Notes under the pieces: model-generated
The model's input: the letters and a program-made list of their open reading frames with translations, nothing else
Database searches by the model: none
What the model was told of the DNA's origin: nothing
Position numbers and translations under genes: made by a program
Shown: in pieces, positions 11,246 to 22,860 of the stretch
Numbering within the stretch: position 1 is the first letter of the stretch
How the letters are laid out: each line of letters begins with the position of its first letter
Source of the DNA: Macrocystis pyrifera
Lineage: Eukaryota; Sar; Phaeophyceae; Laminariales; Laminariaceae
DNA length: 64,000 nt
Direction of reading: 5' to 3'
NCBI GenBank assembly: GCA_031763025.1
Contig: JASSKH010000016.1
Span: 6,563,054 to 6,627,053 of the forward strand

Positions 11246-12410
11246 ACAAATCATTCTAGCGCTTTTACTGTTGGCAGGGATGAGTTGCAGTCAGTGCTAA
11301 AGGTCTTCCAGGGTGCACGTTCAGGCAAGGAGGAGTTCCAGTCAGCGTGGGAAGCGGGTGTTGCACCTTCCAACCTTGGCGACGTTCTAGAGTGCCCTGT
11401 GGTCGGAGTAGACACAGCACGATATTTTTTTTAGCGGATCACAAGGGATATATATACTTCGTACATGTATACAGTACGTGACACCATTTTAGAAAATTCT
11501 ATCAAGGGTCAGGCTCAAGTTCATATTATTATGTGACGCAGGGTGTGTCCTATCACACACTGATTCAAGAATAAAAAGACCTCATACCATGCTTCGTGCT
11601 AAACTCGTTTTTTTTTCTTCGTTAACTCCGAATCTCTTACGTCCTGTCGCATATCATAGCCACGGGAGATTATGTTTCATGACCCATACCGTGGTACCAG
11701 CCTCGAAATTGGAGTCGAGGGTGGCGCGGCTGATAAGACGACGGGGTGGACCGGCGGAGCCGTCCGGTTGTTCTTCGCTCGATCGAGGATGACGCCGAAG
11801 TCGTCGCCGCGGCTGGCAGTCGATTGGTAAGCGAAACAAGCGGAAAGGCAGGGATGATAAAAGTAAAAATCTGTCGACGATGGTCTGTCCCGGAAAGGGG
11901 AGGCCGAGATCGTAGTGGGACGATGAGGTCGCACGGAAGAGTTGTCGGGCGATGGCTTCCATGGCCGGCGTACGGGGGAAATATAGTGCCTTGCTTCGGA
12001 GAAAACACGTAGATGGATCGGAGCGGGCCCTTAACGTGTGAAGAAAAGTGAACAGACGCTCGACATAAATTACAGTGATACTGACAGAGAAGAAGTTAAT
12101 GCGTGCGTAAATACCCTGTGTCTCAGGTATAACGACAACGTACGTGTACCAGCTGTCCGAAGGAAAAATATGTTGACCTAATCCTCATTCCACTGCAAAA
12201 TTATCCCACTTTATATCCAAGTAGTTCATCATCCGAAACGTGGGTGCAATGCCAATGGGGTCATAAAAACAAGACCCACTTGCGAGAGAGATAAAAAAAT
12301 GAAAAAAGCGGAGAAATAGTTGAGAGCGTGCAGTAGACACCAGTCCTGCCCACGACGCCACTGAGCTGTAGATGTGGCGGTGGTACCCCCGTCCTGTGAG
12401 TCTCCGACAT
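11246..12410. other. Intergenic, no gene recognised
   Basis: No repeat match within the window. At 11650-12010 frames are open on both strands for 85-112 codons, without recognisable product. I read this as chance in GC-rich sequence. Confidence 0.45.
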
Positions 12411-12660
12411 CCTCGGGGGAGAAAATCTGGGAGGAGCTGCCTAAATCGGACCTCTTCCTCAGGAATACTGGGGGAGAAACTCCGGGAGGAACTCTCTAAC
12501 TTGGATCCCATTCGAAAATTCCTGGAGGAGTTGCTTAATGCGGACCGCCGTCCAAAAGTTCCGGGAAGAGCTACCTAGTAAGGGCTTCGTTCTCTCGCGC
12601 ATTGGGGGAGAAATTCCGGAAGGGGGTGCCCAATTCGGACCCCGTCCGCCGCACCTGGGG
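12411..12660. repeat. Minisatellite, about five degenerate units of 40-55 bp
   Basis: Units begin near 12415, 12470, 12522, 12562 and 12604 around the core GGGGGAGAAA(C/T)TCCGGGAGG and GCGGACC/TCGGACC. Short, variable and old. Confidence 0.8.
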
Positions 12661-14005
12661 GAGCGTGAGGTGGCACCTCCATGACATGTGTACGAGGAGG
12701 TAATAACGCAAGAAAAGTTGATGGCGGGCGTCGTCTCGGAAAGCTGCATATGTGAACCGACCCCCCCCCCTACCCCCTCCCTTGGTACAAAGATTAACGT
12801 CGAAAACCACACCTTACATACGATGAGGACCCGTAGTCAGGCCAAAAAATCATTAGAACGCCAACTTAATCTTACGAATGGACTGTCCAAGTAGGTCAAT
12901 ACATTGACGATACGTTGGGTTGGTTTAAGCTGGACAACGAGTCCTTGAAGAGACGTTTCCGGCGTGGTTTAAAAAAAAATGCACACCAGATGCTGAGGGG
13001 CGGGGAGGCCTGTCCACCTGGTGGGACAGAGCTATCCGCGCTGGGGAGTACGGCTCCTCAAGGAAACAGATCGGTGGAAGTGAGTGTTGTGTGCCGACAC
13101 ACGACGCCGAGACAAGCACATGATCAACTACTCCCCGAAAGCCCAATAAACACTGGTCGGTCAGGTCAATCGAGCCCGGTTGGGGAACGGCGAATTGCTT
13201 CCCAGGACCCATCTCCCCCGAGGCGGTACGCCCGCCGGGTACGAACGACTCGTTTGGGAGGACCGAAACCAAAGAGCTCGTCAAGGCCCGGCAACAGAGC
13301 CAGCCAGGATTGGGTTCTACTATCTGCTCGAGGGAGGGGCGCGTGGGCTCGCCCCCCGGTCAAACTGGCGCGGGAATTTAGGTACACCGGGCGGTGCTTT
13401 TCAGGGGAGGGAGGAGTGACCAAGGCTACGGTCGGCGGAGCACTTTTCGTTGTCTCAACGGCTAAGGGCCAATCGCGCGCGTGGCTGAGCCTATCTATTT
13501 GCCGTGCCCCGAGCTTCTGTTTTCACAATATATATGCACCATCATAAAATAATTTCTCGTGCATACGCTGCGCCGACAAAAACAAATGATATATTTACGG
13601 ATTTTGACGCGCTAGCGATCTTAGCCCCGCAGTGAAGATGAGGGTACCCCAACTACAAAAGCTCGGGTCGGGTTCCTGTTTCCTAATACTAGCGGCCAGG
13701 TGTGTGTCGCGGTGTAATAGGAGGTCGACATGCTGCAATGCCCGCTAAACAATGCCACCGAGTGCAGGCGCTAATTTGCGGACCAGCACCAGTCACACTC
13801 CCTGTGCTCCACGCGCGCTCTCCGGCGCCTTTCGGCTACTGTTGTTGTGTTTATCCGCCGTCAAATGTGGAAAAGGATGCGCGTCCTTCAGGGACCTCCG
13901 AATGGACGCCGCCATCGAGCCATGCTGTGCTGTGCTGTGCTACGGTTGGGGGTGGTTGCTCTCATGACCCCAAACGTTTCTCACCGACAGGCCGCCTCAA
14001 CTGAG
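12661..14005. other. GC-rich block without a recognised gene
   Basis: From about 12915 to 13547 the plus strand stays open for 210 codons, and other frames are open too. The translation has no domain, and a low-stop GC-rich stretch explains it. At 12820-12894 a short frame begins MRTRSQAKK, a word seen in some retroelement Gag proteins; that is too little to call. A C-run lies at 12763-12771. Confidence 0.35.
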
Positions 14006-14295
14006 ATGCTACCCGATATATGAAATATGTTTGGAGCTACTCGATATATTTGGGTCGGAGGGGCTATCCGATTCCACTTGAGTCCGAGGAGCTATCCAAT
14101 ATATTCTGGTCCGAGGTGCTACCCGATGTGATATCTTTGGTCGGAGAAATAACCGACATATTTGGGTCAGAGGAGATACCCGATATATTCGGGTCTGAGG
14201 AGCTGCGTACCCGACATATTAGGGTTCTTAGGAGAAAACCCGTTACCAGCGTAGGTTAGGGTCGGAGGTGCTATCCGACATATTTGGGTTTTGAT
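14006..14295. repeat. Minisatellite, about eight units of 30-36 bp
   Basis: Units carry GAGCTACCCGATATATT followed by TGGGTCGGAGG or close variants. Copies lie from about 14006 to 14290, with variable spacing. Confidence 0.85.
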
Positions 14296-15229
14296 AAGAA
14301 AACCAGAATCAGTGTAAGCTTGGGTCCGATGTGTGCTTCACAATAATATTATATGGCATATACACCTAGCTCATGGGATTGGGTTTTGGGCATTCTCTAA
14401 TAATTTGTATGTTTGAAGTCGGTTGCTGGGCGAGGTACAGAGCTCGTGAACCGAGGAGCTTCAGAAAACGAAGGTAGTTACCCGTGCCGTAGCCCGCGCC
14501 CATCCACAAGGCGAGCGCTTCAGAGACGCTAAGTATGCACGGTGCCAGAACATCGCAACAATGGGACGCTCACGCTCCTCGACGTCACCGACTTACATGT
14601 TACACAGACCCCCGATCGATGGTTAGCCTGCGTGCGGGCAGCCCATTCGGTCGTTGTTGTTGGGATGGATCAGCCGTTCCTACAAACAAACCGAGGCGTG
14701 CTCGGAACGGGGAAGGGGAAGGGACTGCGCCGCCCCTGCTCCCCAGCCTGTGCTAGTTAGCTATCAGGTATCTATATAACCTGGTTTTGTCGCCGCTCCG
14801 ATGGCTCTACGCTTCACACCGCCGGACGATTGCTCGCCTGCTTATTAGTTGGAAGTGCCGTTGCTCCCATTTGCTTCCTGTTTCCTTCCATCCTGGAGCC
14901 CTGCTCTCTCGTTATGATTCGCCCGTTGTAGACAGAGATAGTCTTACGGGGGCGAAAAAACGCAGAATCCACGATGATCCCAAAAAAACGTATATTTCTC
15001 TATATTTACGAATCGTATTGGGTTCTGATCACTCTGACATGCTATCCCGTAACAGGAGATTGCGGTTTGACGTCATTGATTAATCGCCCCCACACTAAAA
15101 CTAGTGTATCAAGGCGGAAAAAGGCCTTGACGCACCCCTAGAGACCGGTTTACAATAAACCAGGTAGCATAGTTGGCAAAGAATCTCCCATTGGTCTTGT
15201 TTAAAAACCCAGGGCTATTCTTGGGTCAG
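14296..15229. other. Intergenic, no gene recognised
   Basis: No matching repeat or credible coding region. The open frames at 14535-14760 lie on top of each other in two frames, which argues against coding. Confidence 0.45.
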
Positions 15230-15360
15230 GTAGAATCTCGCTTGTCAGGTCGGGTTGGATCGGGTAAGGGTGACCCGACCCGGTCCGTGAGCGTGTGAAG
15301 ACCTCCTGATCCGACCCGACCCGACCCAACCCAACCCAACCCAACCCAACCCAACCCATG
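15230..15360. repeat. (GACCC/AACCC)n array
   Basis: Pentanucleotide array: CGACCCGACCC units grade into AACCC units at 15310-15358, with a reversed-sense GGGTC part near 15230-15270. The two halves are partly inverted (GGTCGGGTTGGATCGGG against CCGACCCGACCCAACCC). Confidence 0.9.
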
Positions 15361-15940
15361 AGATTTCGACGAGTTCCTGACTCGACCCGCGGATTGGGGT
15401 CTTGACCGGTGAAGAACCCCATTGAAAACCACCCCGTTAGTCCCGTCCTTCAGCTGATTCATCTTTATACCCGTTTCTCCCCAAGCACCACGAAGATTGG
15501 GCCGCCTAAAAAACAATATTCTAGTTTTACTCGGTGGAACTGTCAAGAGCACCGCTCGCTACACTCCTCAAGATTCAACCCAGAGCATTCTAAGCGCTTT
15601 CTGAAGAATTTTCTCGCCTTTTTTGTTAGGGCTCCAACCTTCTTCAGGTTCTGCCTCACAAGCGATCAGCTTTCTCCCGGGGGATTTTTTCGTCATAACC
15701 GGGGGGGCGATAAATCGAATATTTGCTATTTTTGGGTAGAAAGCAGCACGTTCCAGGAACTGGCAACAATGACACTCAGCATATCAAGTATGTGGATAGC
15801 AGGTACAAGCGGAGGGCAGGTTGGTTTGGGCACCGCAGGGTGGCCTTCACGTCGAAGGAGGCGGTAGTGCTGGCCTGGCTCCACCAGCTTGTTCTGCACT
15901 AGCTCAACGTGAAGACGCTCCGGTTCGAGGCTCTGTTAAG
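15361..15940. other. Intergenic, no gene recognised
   Basis: The frame at 15409-15867 (152 codons) has no domain and no splice context. I do not call it. Confidence 0.4.
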
Positions 15941-15942
15941 AT

Positions 15943-16210
15943 CAAGGTCGGGACACTTTTTATCCCTGGACAGGTTTGTCTATGAAGTAGGTACTCGTTG
16001 GTACTCACGTGTGTTGTTTGCTTAGATATAGAAGAGCCGTTTTATTCCTTTCGTGCACGCGGAGACTGAGAGCCGAGCTCGTGCCTCGCTGGGAAAACCC
16101 TTGGTTTTCCATCAACTGTACGCCTCCCAAATACTACAAGTACGATCCTAATACTTGAAGTGAACCCAGGTAATTCCCGGGCTTTCAGCCTCATTCAAGG
16201 CAGTATCATA
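15943..16210 (+). repeat. 270-bp direct repeat, left copy
   Basis: Starts AAGGTCGGGACAC and ends TTCAAGGCAGTATCATAAC. It aligns end to end with 16523-16794, about 85-90 percent by eye, including GAGACTGAGAG(C/T)CGAGCTCG and GATCCTAATACTTGAA. The pair may be LTR-like ends of an unknown element or a local tandem duplication. TG...CA limits, a PBS and a polypurine tract are not clear. Confidence 0.8.
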
Positions 16211-16522
16211 ACACTAGCCCACTCTGATGAGCCGTATATGCAGAATCATGGGAAATTGACGGAAACCCCGATTCCACGAACTAGAACATGAGTCGAAGAT
16301 GCGGCTCCTCAAAGCGCACTCCCACACCTCTGAACGGCGAGGCAACGAAGCCGACAAGGTACGTCAAAAAAAGATAAAAAAAAGGAAGGCCCTAAGAGGC
16401 AGGAATAAATCGTCAACGAAAGCCATCACCATGCCACCCGCATCGGGGGGGAGGCGGCGAGGAAGTTTCATAGAAAAGCGAAAATTGAACACCAAAAAAA
16501 ATGTCCTGCCGTCGACGCCACT
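16211..16522. other. Spacer between the 270-bp repeats
   Basis: About 312 bp. Contains an A-rich part (16360-16400) and a G-run (16445-16452). A plus-strand frame at 16299-16655 runs on into the right repeat copy and has no recognisable product. Confidence 0.5.
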
Positions 16523-16794
16523 TCAAGGTCGGGACACCTTGTATATCCCTGGACAGGTGTGTCTACTAGGTCGATACTCGTTGGTACTCACGTGTGGTGT
16601 TTGCTTAGGGATAGAAGAGGAGCAGCTTTGTTCGTTTCGTGCACGCGGAGACTGAGAGTCGAGCTCGTGCCTCGCTGGGAAAACCCCTGGTTGTCCATCT
16701 ACGATACGCCTCCCAAGTACTACAAATACGATCCTAATACTTGAATCCAGGTAATTACCGGGCTTTCAGTCTCATTCAAGGTAGTATCACAATA
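16523..16794 (+). repeat. 270-bp direct repeat, right copy
   Basis: Right member of the pair. The word at its start (AAGGTCGGGACACC, then TATATCCCTGGACAGG) is also found on the minus strand at 6911-6936, so the end sequence is mobile or dispersed. Confidence 0.8.
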
Positions 16795-17500
16795 GCTCTC
16801 ATCATGGAGTACTCTGGAGAAACCGAAAACCAAAGTAGAAAGCTCTCGATAATCCCCAAAGCGGCATCCCGGGGAGAAATCGGTGTTTTGTACTGTCCCG
16901 CCGAGTAAAATGGGCATTTTGGGGGCTTGGAACCAGTTCTTGGCACCCGATTCCCCCTCCCCCCCATGGTAATTGGTTAAATATTTATCTATTTTATTGC
17001 TCATGCTGCACGTTGTGGGATGGCAAAATATCACTAATGAGCGTATTCAATCACAACACCCCAAACACGTATGCCAGGCAATATTGGTATGTCTAGTATC
17101 TGTGGTATGTAACATAATGACATAATATGTACACACCGACGGCGGTAGGAAATACAAAAATACGAACAGTACAAAAAAATACCGGTACAGGTACGTACTT
17201 GGCATAATAATGTATCTCGTATATACATACGAAGTATCACTGCTGCTCCTGTATACGTACGTATGTGGTACCTGGTAATTTAATTGTTCTATTTTATTTT
17301 AGACTGTTACCGTACATATATTGCCCTCTGACTCTGACCTCTGGCAATGAATGTCTATCTCAAATATCGATCCCTCAAGTTCATACATATCATGCATGCC
17401 TAAGCGATACCAGGTGGTATACGTAGACAACCCCCAAAAAACTCAAACAATAATATCGCTATTTTTTGCGACAAGGCGGTTGGTACCGTATACGTAGTTA
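16795..17500. other. Intergenic, no feature seen
   Basis: AT-rich; contains the word TGCACGTTGTGGGATGGCAA (17008-17027) and TACCTGGTA (about 17269-17277). No gene. Confidence 0.5.
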
Positions 17501-17614
17501 TTACGGGGGACCATAGTAAACAGGACCAAATATTGTTGATGAAAGTATGGAAACATTTATATATATACAAGGTTTTGTGGGTATCGTAGGTCCTAATTAC
17601 TATGGTCCCGTACA
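17501..17614. mobile_element. MITE-T, diverged copy
   Basis: Left end TTACGGGGGACCATAGTAAA after a TA. Right end holds GTAGGTCCTAATTACTATGG and a worn CCCGTA. Inner AT-rich part has ATATATACAAGGTTTTG. Same family as 8768-8873, older by its decay. Confidence 0.85.
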
Positions 17615-19000
17615 TTATTTGCATCGACTATTATTCTCTCCAGCCTAAAACCGATCGACTATCCCTACTGCCTGCTGTAGTGCTGCTGTTTGTTTCTTGC
17701 CACAGCAGTTGTTGGGCACAGTTCAGTACACATACCCGATACTAGTTGAGTTGTATTTTGTGTTTTGTTGCCCCGACAGTCGTTTGGTCTGTATCTCATG
17801 GTCGGATATGGTCAATGGTTTTGGTCCGTTCTGGCTAGTTGTAGCATACTGCTTTAGTATCAAGAGCAACTGCCGTGTTTAATAATAGTCGTCAGCAGTA
17901 CATAACAGGAGTCATATATTAATACTAGTGTTACGGTCCTGCTTCGGATGAGGCTGAAGTCGTCCAATTAGTGGTAGTAGTAGCGGGGGTAGTATTAATA
18001 GTGGTGTGTGGTGGTGATTTACAGAGCAGCACGCAGCGCACCTGAACAGACCCGGGGAAGTATTGCACTGAGCAGACCAGGGATAGTAGCAAAAGTGGCG
18101 TCGCTTGCTTGTCGTGCTAAATGACGAGCGCCCGCCTCCTCAACAAAAAAATACGGACATTCCACAGTAGTGGCGGTCCCTCTGTAGTGCCGGTATGTAT
18201 GCGCCACAGCCAAAAATACCGGCACTATATATAGCGGCAACCGGCATTAATTATTCCGCACACTACGACACTGGCTCATCCCATCTGTGCCAAGCGATTC
18301 CGCAGGCACTATAAGCGGGAAGCCGCCACTATACCGTACTCAGCCGGCACAATAGAGGGAACACTACTATACTCTAAAGCACCACTCTAACTCTACTATT
18401 AGTAGCAGTCCCTGCGCAGCACCGTGCAATGATTGCTCAATACCCCACCCCCGGTGTTTAAGACGTTTCGCGACAAATCGAACACCTGTTAGCGTACAGT
18501 TGACTCGGTGCTACAAGGGTTGCTTGCCAGTTTTTCGATGAAGGTGGCGGACGCACGCTGTGCACCAGACGAAAAATTATTATCCCTATCCCTAGCCCTC
18601 ACCCTATACAAGCCAATCAGAGAAACCCTAATCCTGACTCTAAGCCAATCCGGCCGACCAAATCTCGGATAAATGGTGAGCTCTATGGCCGAGGGCGTGT
18701 CGCCTACCTGGTAATTGTTTTGAGGCTCCTTCCTCACTTGAGGAGCTCTCCGTATGGCTCACCCAACAACCGACTTTGTAAAAAAAAAAAAAAACCCTTG
18801 CGGTACTGCGTTGTGCATGAAAAAAAAATACTTGGAGGTGGAAGTTAATGTAAGTTATTGTCTTGAATTCGTGTGAAATAATTAAATGAATCATCTCCAT
18901 AAACAAGGAAAACAAAACAATTTATGCTGCTCGTAGCTCAAGCACTACTAGTACATGCGTTATCCGTGGTGTTCCGCCATTATTTTCGATGGGGGGGTGG
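17615..19000. other. Intergenic, no gene recognised
   Basis: At 18160-18350 the word GCCGGCACTAT or GCCGGCA recurs several times in both senses. An A-run lies at 18780-18794. TACCTGGTA at about 18706-18714. No credible coding region. Confidence 0.45.
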
Positions 19001-19002
19001 GG

Positions 19003-19046
19003 GCGGGTACTCATTATCGTGCATGGCCGAAGGGGGGGGGGGGGGA
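19003..19046 (-). repeat. Family B end fragment with poly-C (poly-G on plus)
   Basis: The minus strand reads CGGCCATGCACGATAATGAG then TACCCGCCCCCACCCCCCC, the 3' end of family B. It is bounded on both sides by G-runs on the plus strand. Confidence 0.6.
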
Positions 19047-19749
19047 TGTTTGAGTCTAATTCCAACTGATTTGTCCCCAAAACGGGGGTGCGGTTCTAAA
19101 GAGGTTATGGCCGATATACAGCAGTCCCTTAATGGGATATAGGTATCGAACAAAAAAACAATTGTTAAAGCGTAGAGGGGGTCCAAACATATTGGGTGAC
19201 AATAACTCTTCGGTTGTGGAGCCTCAATCGGCGATAAATGTTTGGGGGCCCCGACGTGCAACCCTCCTACCGCAGCACGGCCCAGCTTTGTCCCGCAATC
19301 TGAGGATCATGGCGTCATCGAACTTACCTGGTATTATTTCTGTGGGCATGTTCCGCGCTCGACCCACTATTGCCGTGTCCGTCTTCTTCACAAACTTAAT
19401 GAATCCCCACTGCAATCACGACGACAGTAGCTCAAGCCATTCATTAGTTCGTTTTTATCCAACCCTGCAAGTCATCATTACACGTAGCGATAGCAGTAAG
19501 TAGTGTCAGGCAGGTATTGCGGGGGAGACCATGGCAATCAGGACCCATCATATACACAAAAACCTATACATCCCAGTATTTTTGCTCAGCATGTTTTTGA
19601 TCCTGACTAGTATGTAGCCCCCGTACATGCTGCAGGCGCATAGACGCGCGATGTGGCAAGGCGTGCTCAGGTGAGGAGCCACAGGAGATGGAGGTGCTAC
19701 CCTTTTACCTTCAGGTTGCGTGCATCCGATAGTATCCCTTCTAATTCGC
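19047..19749. other. Intergenic, no gene recognised
   Basis: Frames at 19132-19503 have no domain. TACCTGGTA at about 19325-19333. Nothing else supported. Confidence 0.45.
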
Positions 19750-20226
19750 TCACCGCTTTTTATACGCGGTGTTCTCGCCGTGTGCCTCGGTAGTTTTTTC
19801 GCGACCGGCTTCAGGTTTTTGGAGCAGCCCGTTGATCGCCTCGTGTAAATACCTGTCACCAAAGCGTTTTCGCCCTTTGCCGTTAGTCACACGCGTTTGT
19901 TTTTCTCGTTTCTCATAGTCCTGCGGACCCCACCGTTCATCATCACGGACGATTTCGTTGATGTGGTCATATCGTTGTGGGTTTCCGTTTTTTTTTGCCG
20001 TTCGTTGTAGTCCTGTCGAACCTTCTCCCTCCCGTTCATCGCCGGGGGCGATGTGGGTAATCTGGTCATAGTTTTGTAGGTTTTTGTATTCTGTCTTTTT
20101 CGACGACACACTTCCCCCCCCCCCCCCCCCCGCTCGCTGGGGATGTGTCGATACATTTCGAGTCCCTAGCGGGTACACTTCCTTTTCTGTCCAAATTCGA
20201 TAGGATGCTTTAGGAGGTTGCTGCAT
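19750..20226 (-). CDS. Uncharacterised open frame with two internal repeats (weak)
   Basis: A 158-codon minus-strand frame. Its middle shows two copies of a roughly 30-residue unit, one starting NLQNYDQITHIAPGDERE and one NPQRYDHINEIVRDDERW. The DNA is likewise a tandem duplication (about 19915-19990 and 20015-20100). The rest is basic and hydrophilic (RKRFGDRYLHEAINGLLQK). A poly-C run on the plus strand (20116-20130) becomes a Gly run in the frame. I do not recognise a family. It could be a fragment of a mobile element, an exon, or a chance frame kept open by the duplication. The start is uncertain. Confidence 0.2.
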   Translation of the reverse strand: MQQPPKASYRIWTEKEVYPLGTRNVSTHPQRAGGGGGGSVSSKKTEYKNLQNYDQITHIAPGDEREGEGSTGLQRTAKKNGNPQRYDHINEIVRDDERWGPQDYEKREKQTRVTNGKGRKRFGDRYLHEAINGLLQKPEAGREKTTEAHGENTAYKKR

Positions 20227-20529
20227 CCTCGCAGCTTTGAGGTTTAGGAGTGGGTTTAGAGGAACCGAATTTTCTGTTCATGTGCTCTAGATCGTGGAAC
20301 AGGCGCTTCCTTCGATCTACTCTATTTTTGCGTGTACGGCTGATCAGGGCGGGCTAGTGTTACGATATTGCCCTGGAAGGCCTGTAAAGGTCCGGGGAAA
20401 GGAATATGGGAATTGTTGCGTATTGCTTGCAAGGCCGTGTATTCGTGTATGGAACAGCAAATAGAGCGAGATACAACCGAAGAAACTGTTGAAATACTAA
20501 TGTGTCGAGCATATATAGACAAACGCGAT
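20227..20529. other. Intergenic, no feature seen
   Basis: No repeat match or credible coding region. Confidence 0.5.
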
Positions 20530-20574
20530 TGGATCCCGTCCTCCTCTTCCTCCCCCCTGCCTCCCGCCCGCTCA

Positions 20575-20642
<68 letters not shown>

Positions 20643-20712
20643 TCCTCCTTCTCGTCTTGCTCCCTTCCCGTCTTGCCCTCCCCCTTCTTCCTTTGCTCCC
20701 CCCCCCCCCTCG
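20530..20712. repeat. Pyrimidine-rich block with a 64-base poly-C run
   Basis: The run of C extends from 20576 to 20639, flanked by CCT/CTT-rich DNA on both sides. The poly-Pro and poly-Gly frames over it are artefacts. Such a tract can form i-motif or G-quadruplex structures, and its length is prone to sequencing error. Confidence 0.97.
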
Positions 20713-21564
20713 TCCTCATTCTCCTACACTGTATCGTAGCTCAGCCACTATGATGCAGAGTACCTGGTACATACGACTGCCATTAGCCCCCACTACACCG
20801 ATTCACCCCAAAAGGCGTGGTGGGTGCGGTTATAAAGTGGCCTATGTTCTCATTTATTTCTGTTTTCTATTTTCTACCCGCGTACGGCTGGACGGACAGC
20901 CCCCTCTTACCGCAAGGCCCAGACATGCTACAACAAAGAAACAGAATACCTGGTAGTATTATCAGGTATATGTAATCTCACATACCGAGTTGCATTAAGG
21001 ATCGTGGATCAAGATCATGAAACTGACAAAAAAAAACGTTGTTGAGAAGGACACAGCAAACATGTTTTAAATTGTAGACAGATTTATCTCGCGGTGGTCA
21101 AACTGGCCGCCATCAATAGTGAGGCCAGCAAGCGCGAGAAGCGCTAGCCTTCTTTTGATTCTTGATTTTCTAAAAAAAACTTTTTTTTCCCGCTATATCA
21201 TGAATGACATCTTCTTGTGGGAGTATACTAATAAAGGGTGAAACAAAACCCGATTTTTCCATAAAAAGATAGTGGGAGTGTTCGGGGCAATGGAGCGGTG
21301 TGCCCAAACGGCCCACAAAGTACTATGTGCTGCTGTGTTCCCCCCGTTGCGCGGACGTTTTGTGGCGATTCATACACTGGCAAGGTGGTCCCACAAATGA
21401 TCTCGTCGAGCAAACTCGGGCTTTTTATCAAAAACCCTGAGTATTTTCCCGACCTTTAGCGCACGTTCAGGCATTTTTTCTTAATTTGAGAAGTTGTCCT
21501 GCAATGAGTGTAGCTATTATTGTAGTGCTGGGAGAGAGTGAGGGGGTGCGCTATTCATAGCAGC
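20713..21564. other. Intergenic, no gene recognised
   Basis: Contains TACCTGGTA at about 20758 and 20947. No coding region or repeat family matched. Confidence 0.45.
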
Positions 21565-21722
21565 ATGGCGCATGTGCTATGTCTACCTGGTCGGTGAAAA
21601 TAAACCCGGCGTACTTGGTCCCGGCATTGCTGTAGGGATGGGAGGATCTATGGTAATTAATACGACTGACTGCGGCCAGGCATGATACTCGTACGTACTG
21701 ATAATGAGTACACCCCCCCCCC
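21565..21722 (+). repeat. Interspersed repeat family B, 3' part with poly-C end
   Basis: Matches the end of the copy at 48800-49085: CCTGGTCGGTGAAAA, CCCGGCATTG, GTAGGGATG, TCTATGGTAAT, CGGCCA(G/T)GCATGA, GAGTACACC and then a C-run (21713-21722). Confidence 0.75.
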
Positions 21723-22753
21723 ACCAGAGAAGAGAAAAACAAACCACAATCACAGCTGACGTATTTCAAAATTTATAAAATACCGCGGGTTAATATCCTA
21801 CCGAACGTAATTACCACGCGAACGAACTGTGGTTGGTTAATGATTCGTAAAGAGTCTATTTTTCTGCAGTGAACTTTGGAAGTTTGGGTGCTTGTTGTTG
21901 TTGTTGTTGTGGTTGTTGTTGGTGGTGCGGTGGTGTTGTTGTTGTTGTTGTGCACTCATCATCGTATGCATGCATGATACATGCGCACATGCGCACCGTA
22001 TCCGGAGTTATGTCTTACCAACCACAGCAGGACAGGAGAGAGAAGACGAGGGGTGGCTACCTGCTTTGGCATAGTAATACTCGTATTATACGAGTAGGCT
22101 ACGTATACGTTAGTAAGTAAGCGTGCTCACGCTTTGTCGCGTGTGGTGCCACCAGGTGTCGTGTGGATACAAGCCGTCCATTCTTCCTATATACGTACGT
22201 GTATACTTGTATACGAGTTGACATATACGAAGGACCCACACTATACAGCAGTAGTACGTAACCTCGTACCACGTATTTATTATTCTACTGATTGCTGGAG
22301 AGCACTCGTTCGTATACGCGAACGAGTCTGTCTACAGCCAATGCCACCACAAAAAGTTTGGTTTATTTACTGCTTCGATCCTCCCGCCACTACTACTACT
22401 ATTAATATTAATAACACTGCTGTACAAAAAAAAAAAAAAAAAAACGGTGGATGCTGGTGTCAAGATCAGTGCTGTGCCTCTTCTGCTGCTTGCTGCTAGG
22501 CTGCGGTGCAGCAAAAATAAATGCTGCTTGCTGCTGTGCTGTGGTGCTGCTGCTGCTGCATTTCCGAACCGAGCCGACGAATCTGCTCCTCAGTCTTTTT
22601 TGGAACAAAACTACACATTGTCGGATGGCAAGCACAACAAACAATAATTCATAACTGATGACGCATTTTACAGAGTGCATGCGTATGAGTCCGTTGTTAA
22701 ATACCCCTGGTATTAATATTAGGTCTATACTATAAAAATAGTTACTCGTAATG
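21723..22753. other. Intergenic with GTT-rich and GCT-rich parts
   Basis: A GTTGTTGTT region lies at 21893-21953 and TGCTGCTGC words at 22480-22560. An A-run is at 22427-22444. The word ACACATTGTCGGATGGCAAG is at about 22611-22630. Open frames over these simple repeats are not real genes. Confidence 0.5.
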
Positions 22754-22860
22754 AATACGAGGGACCATGTTAAATAGGACCAAATATTGTTAGAAAAATG
22801 AGATATGTATATAGGTTTTTGTATGTAGTGTAGGTCATATTTACTATGATCCCGACTAAT
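22754..22860. mobile_element. MITE-T, diverged copy
   Basis: Left end AATACGAGGGACCATGTTAA then ATAGGACCAAATATTGTTAG. Right end GTGTAGGTCATATTTACTAT then worn terminal bases. Same layout and length as the family at 8768. Confidence 0.8.

Noticed and set aside
12915-13547. A 210-codon protein gene
   Set aside because: GC-rich sequence is open in several frames on both strands, no domain, no splice context.
20360-20956. Pro-rich and Gly-rich frames
   Set aside because: Produced by the 64-base C-run and CT-rich flanks.
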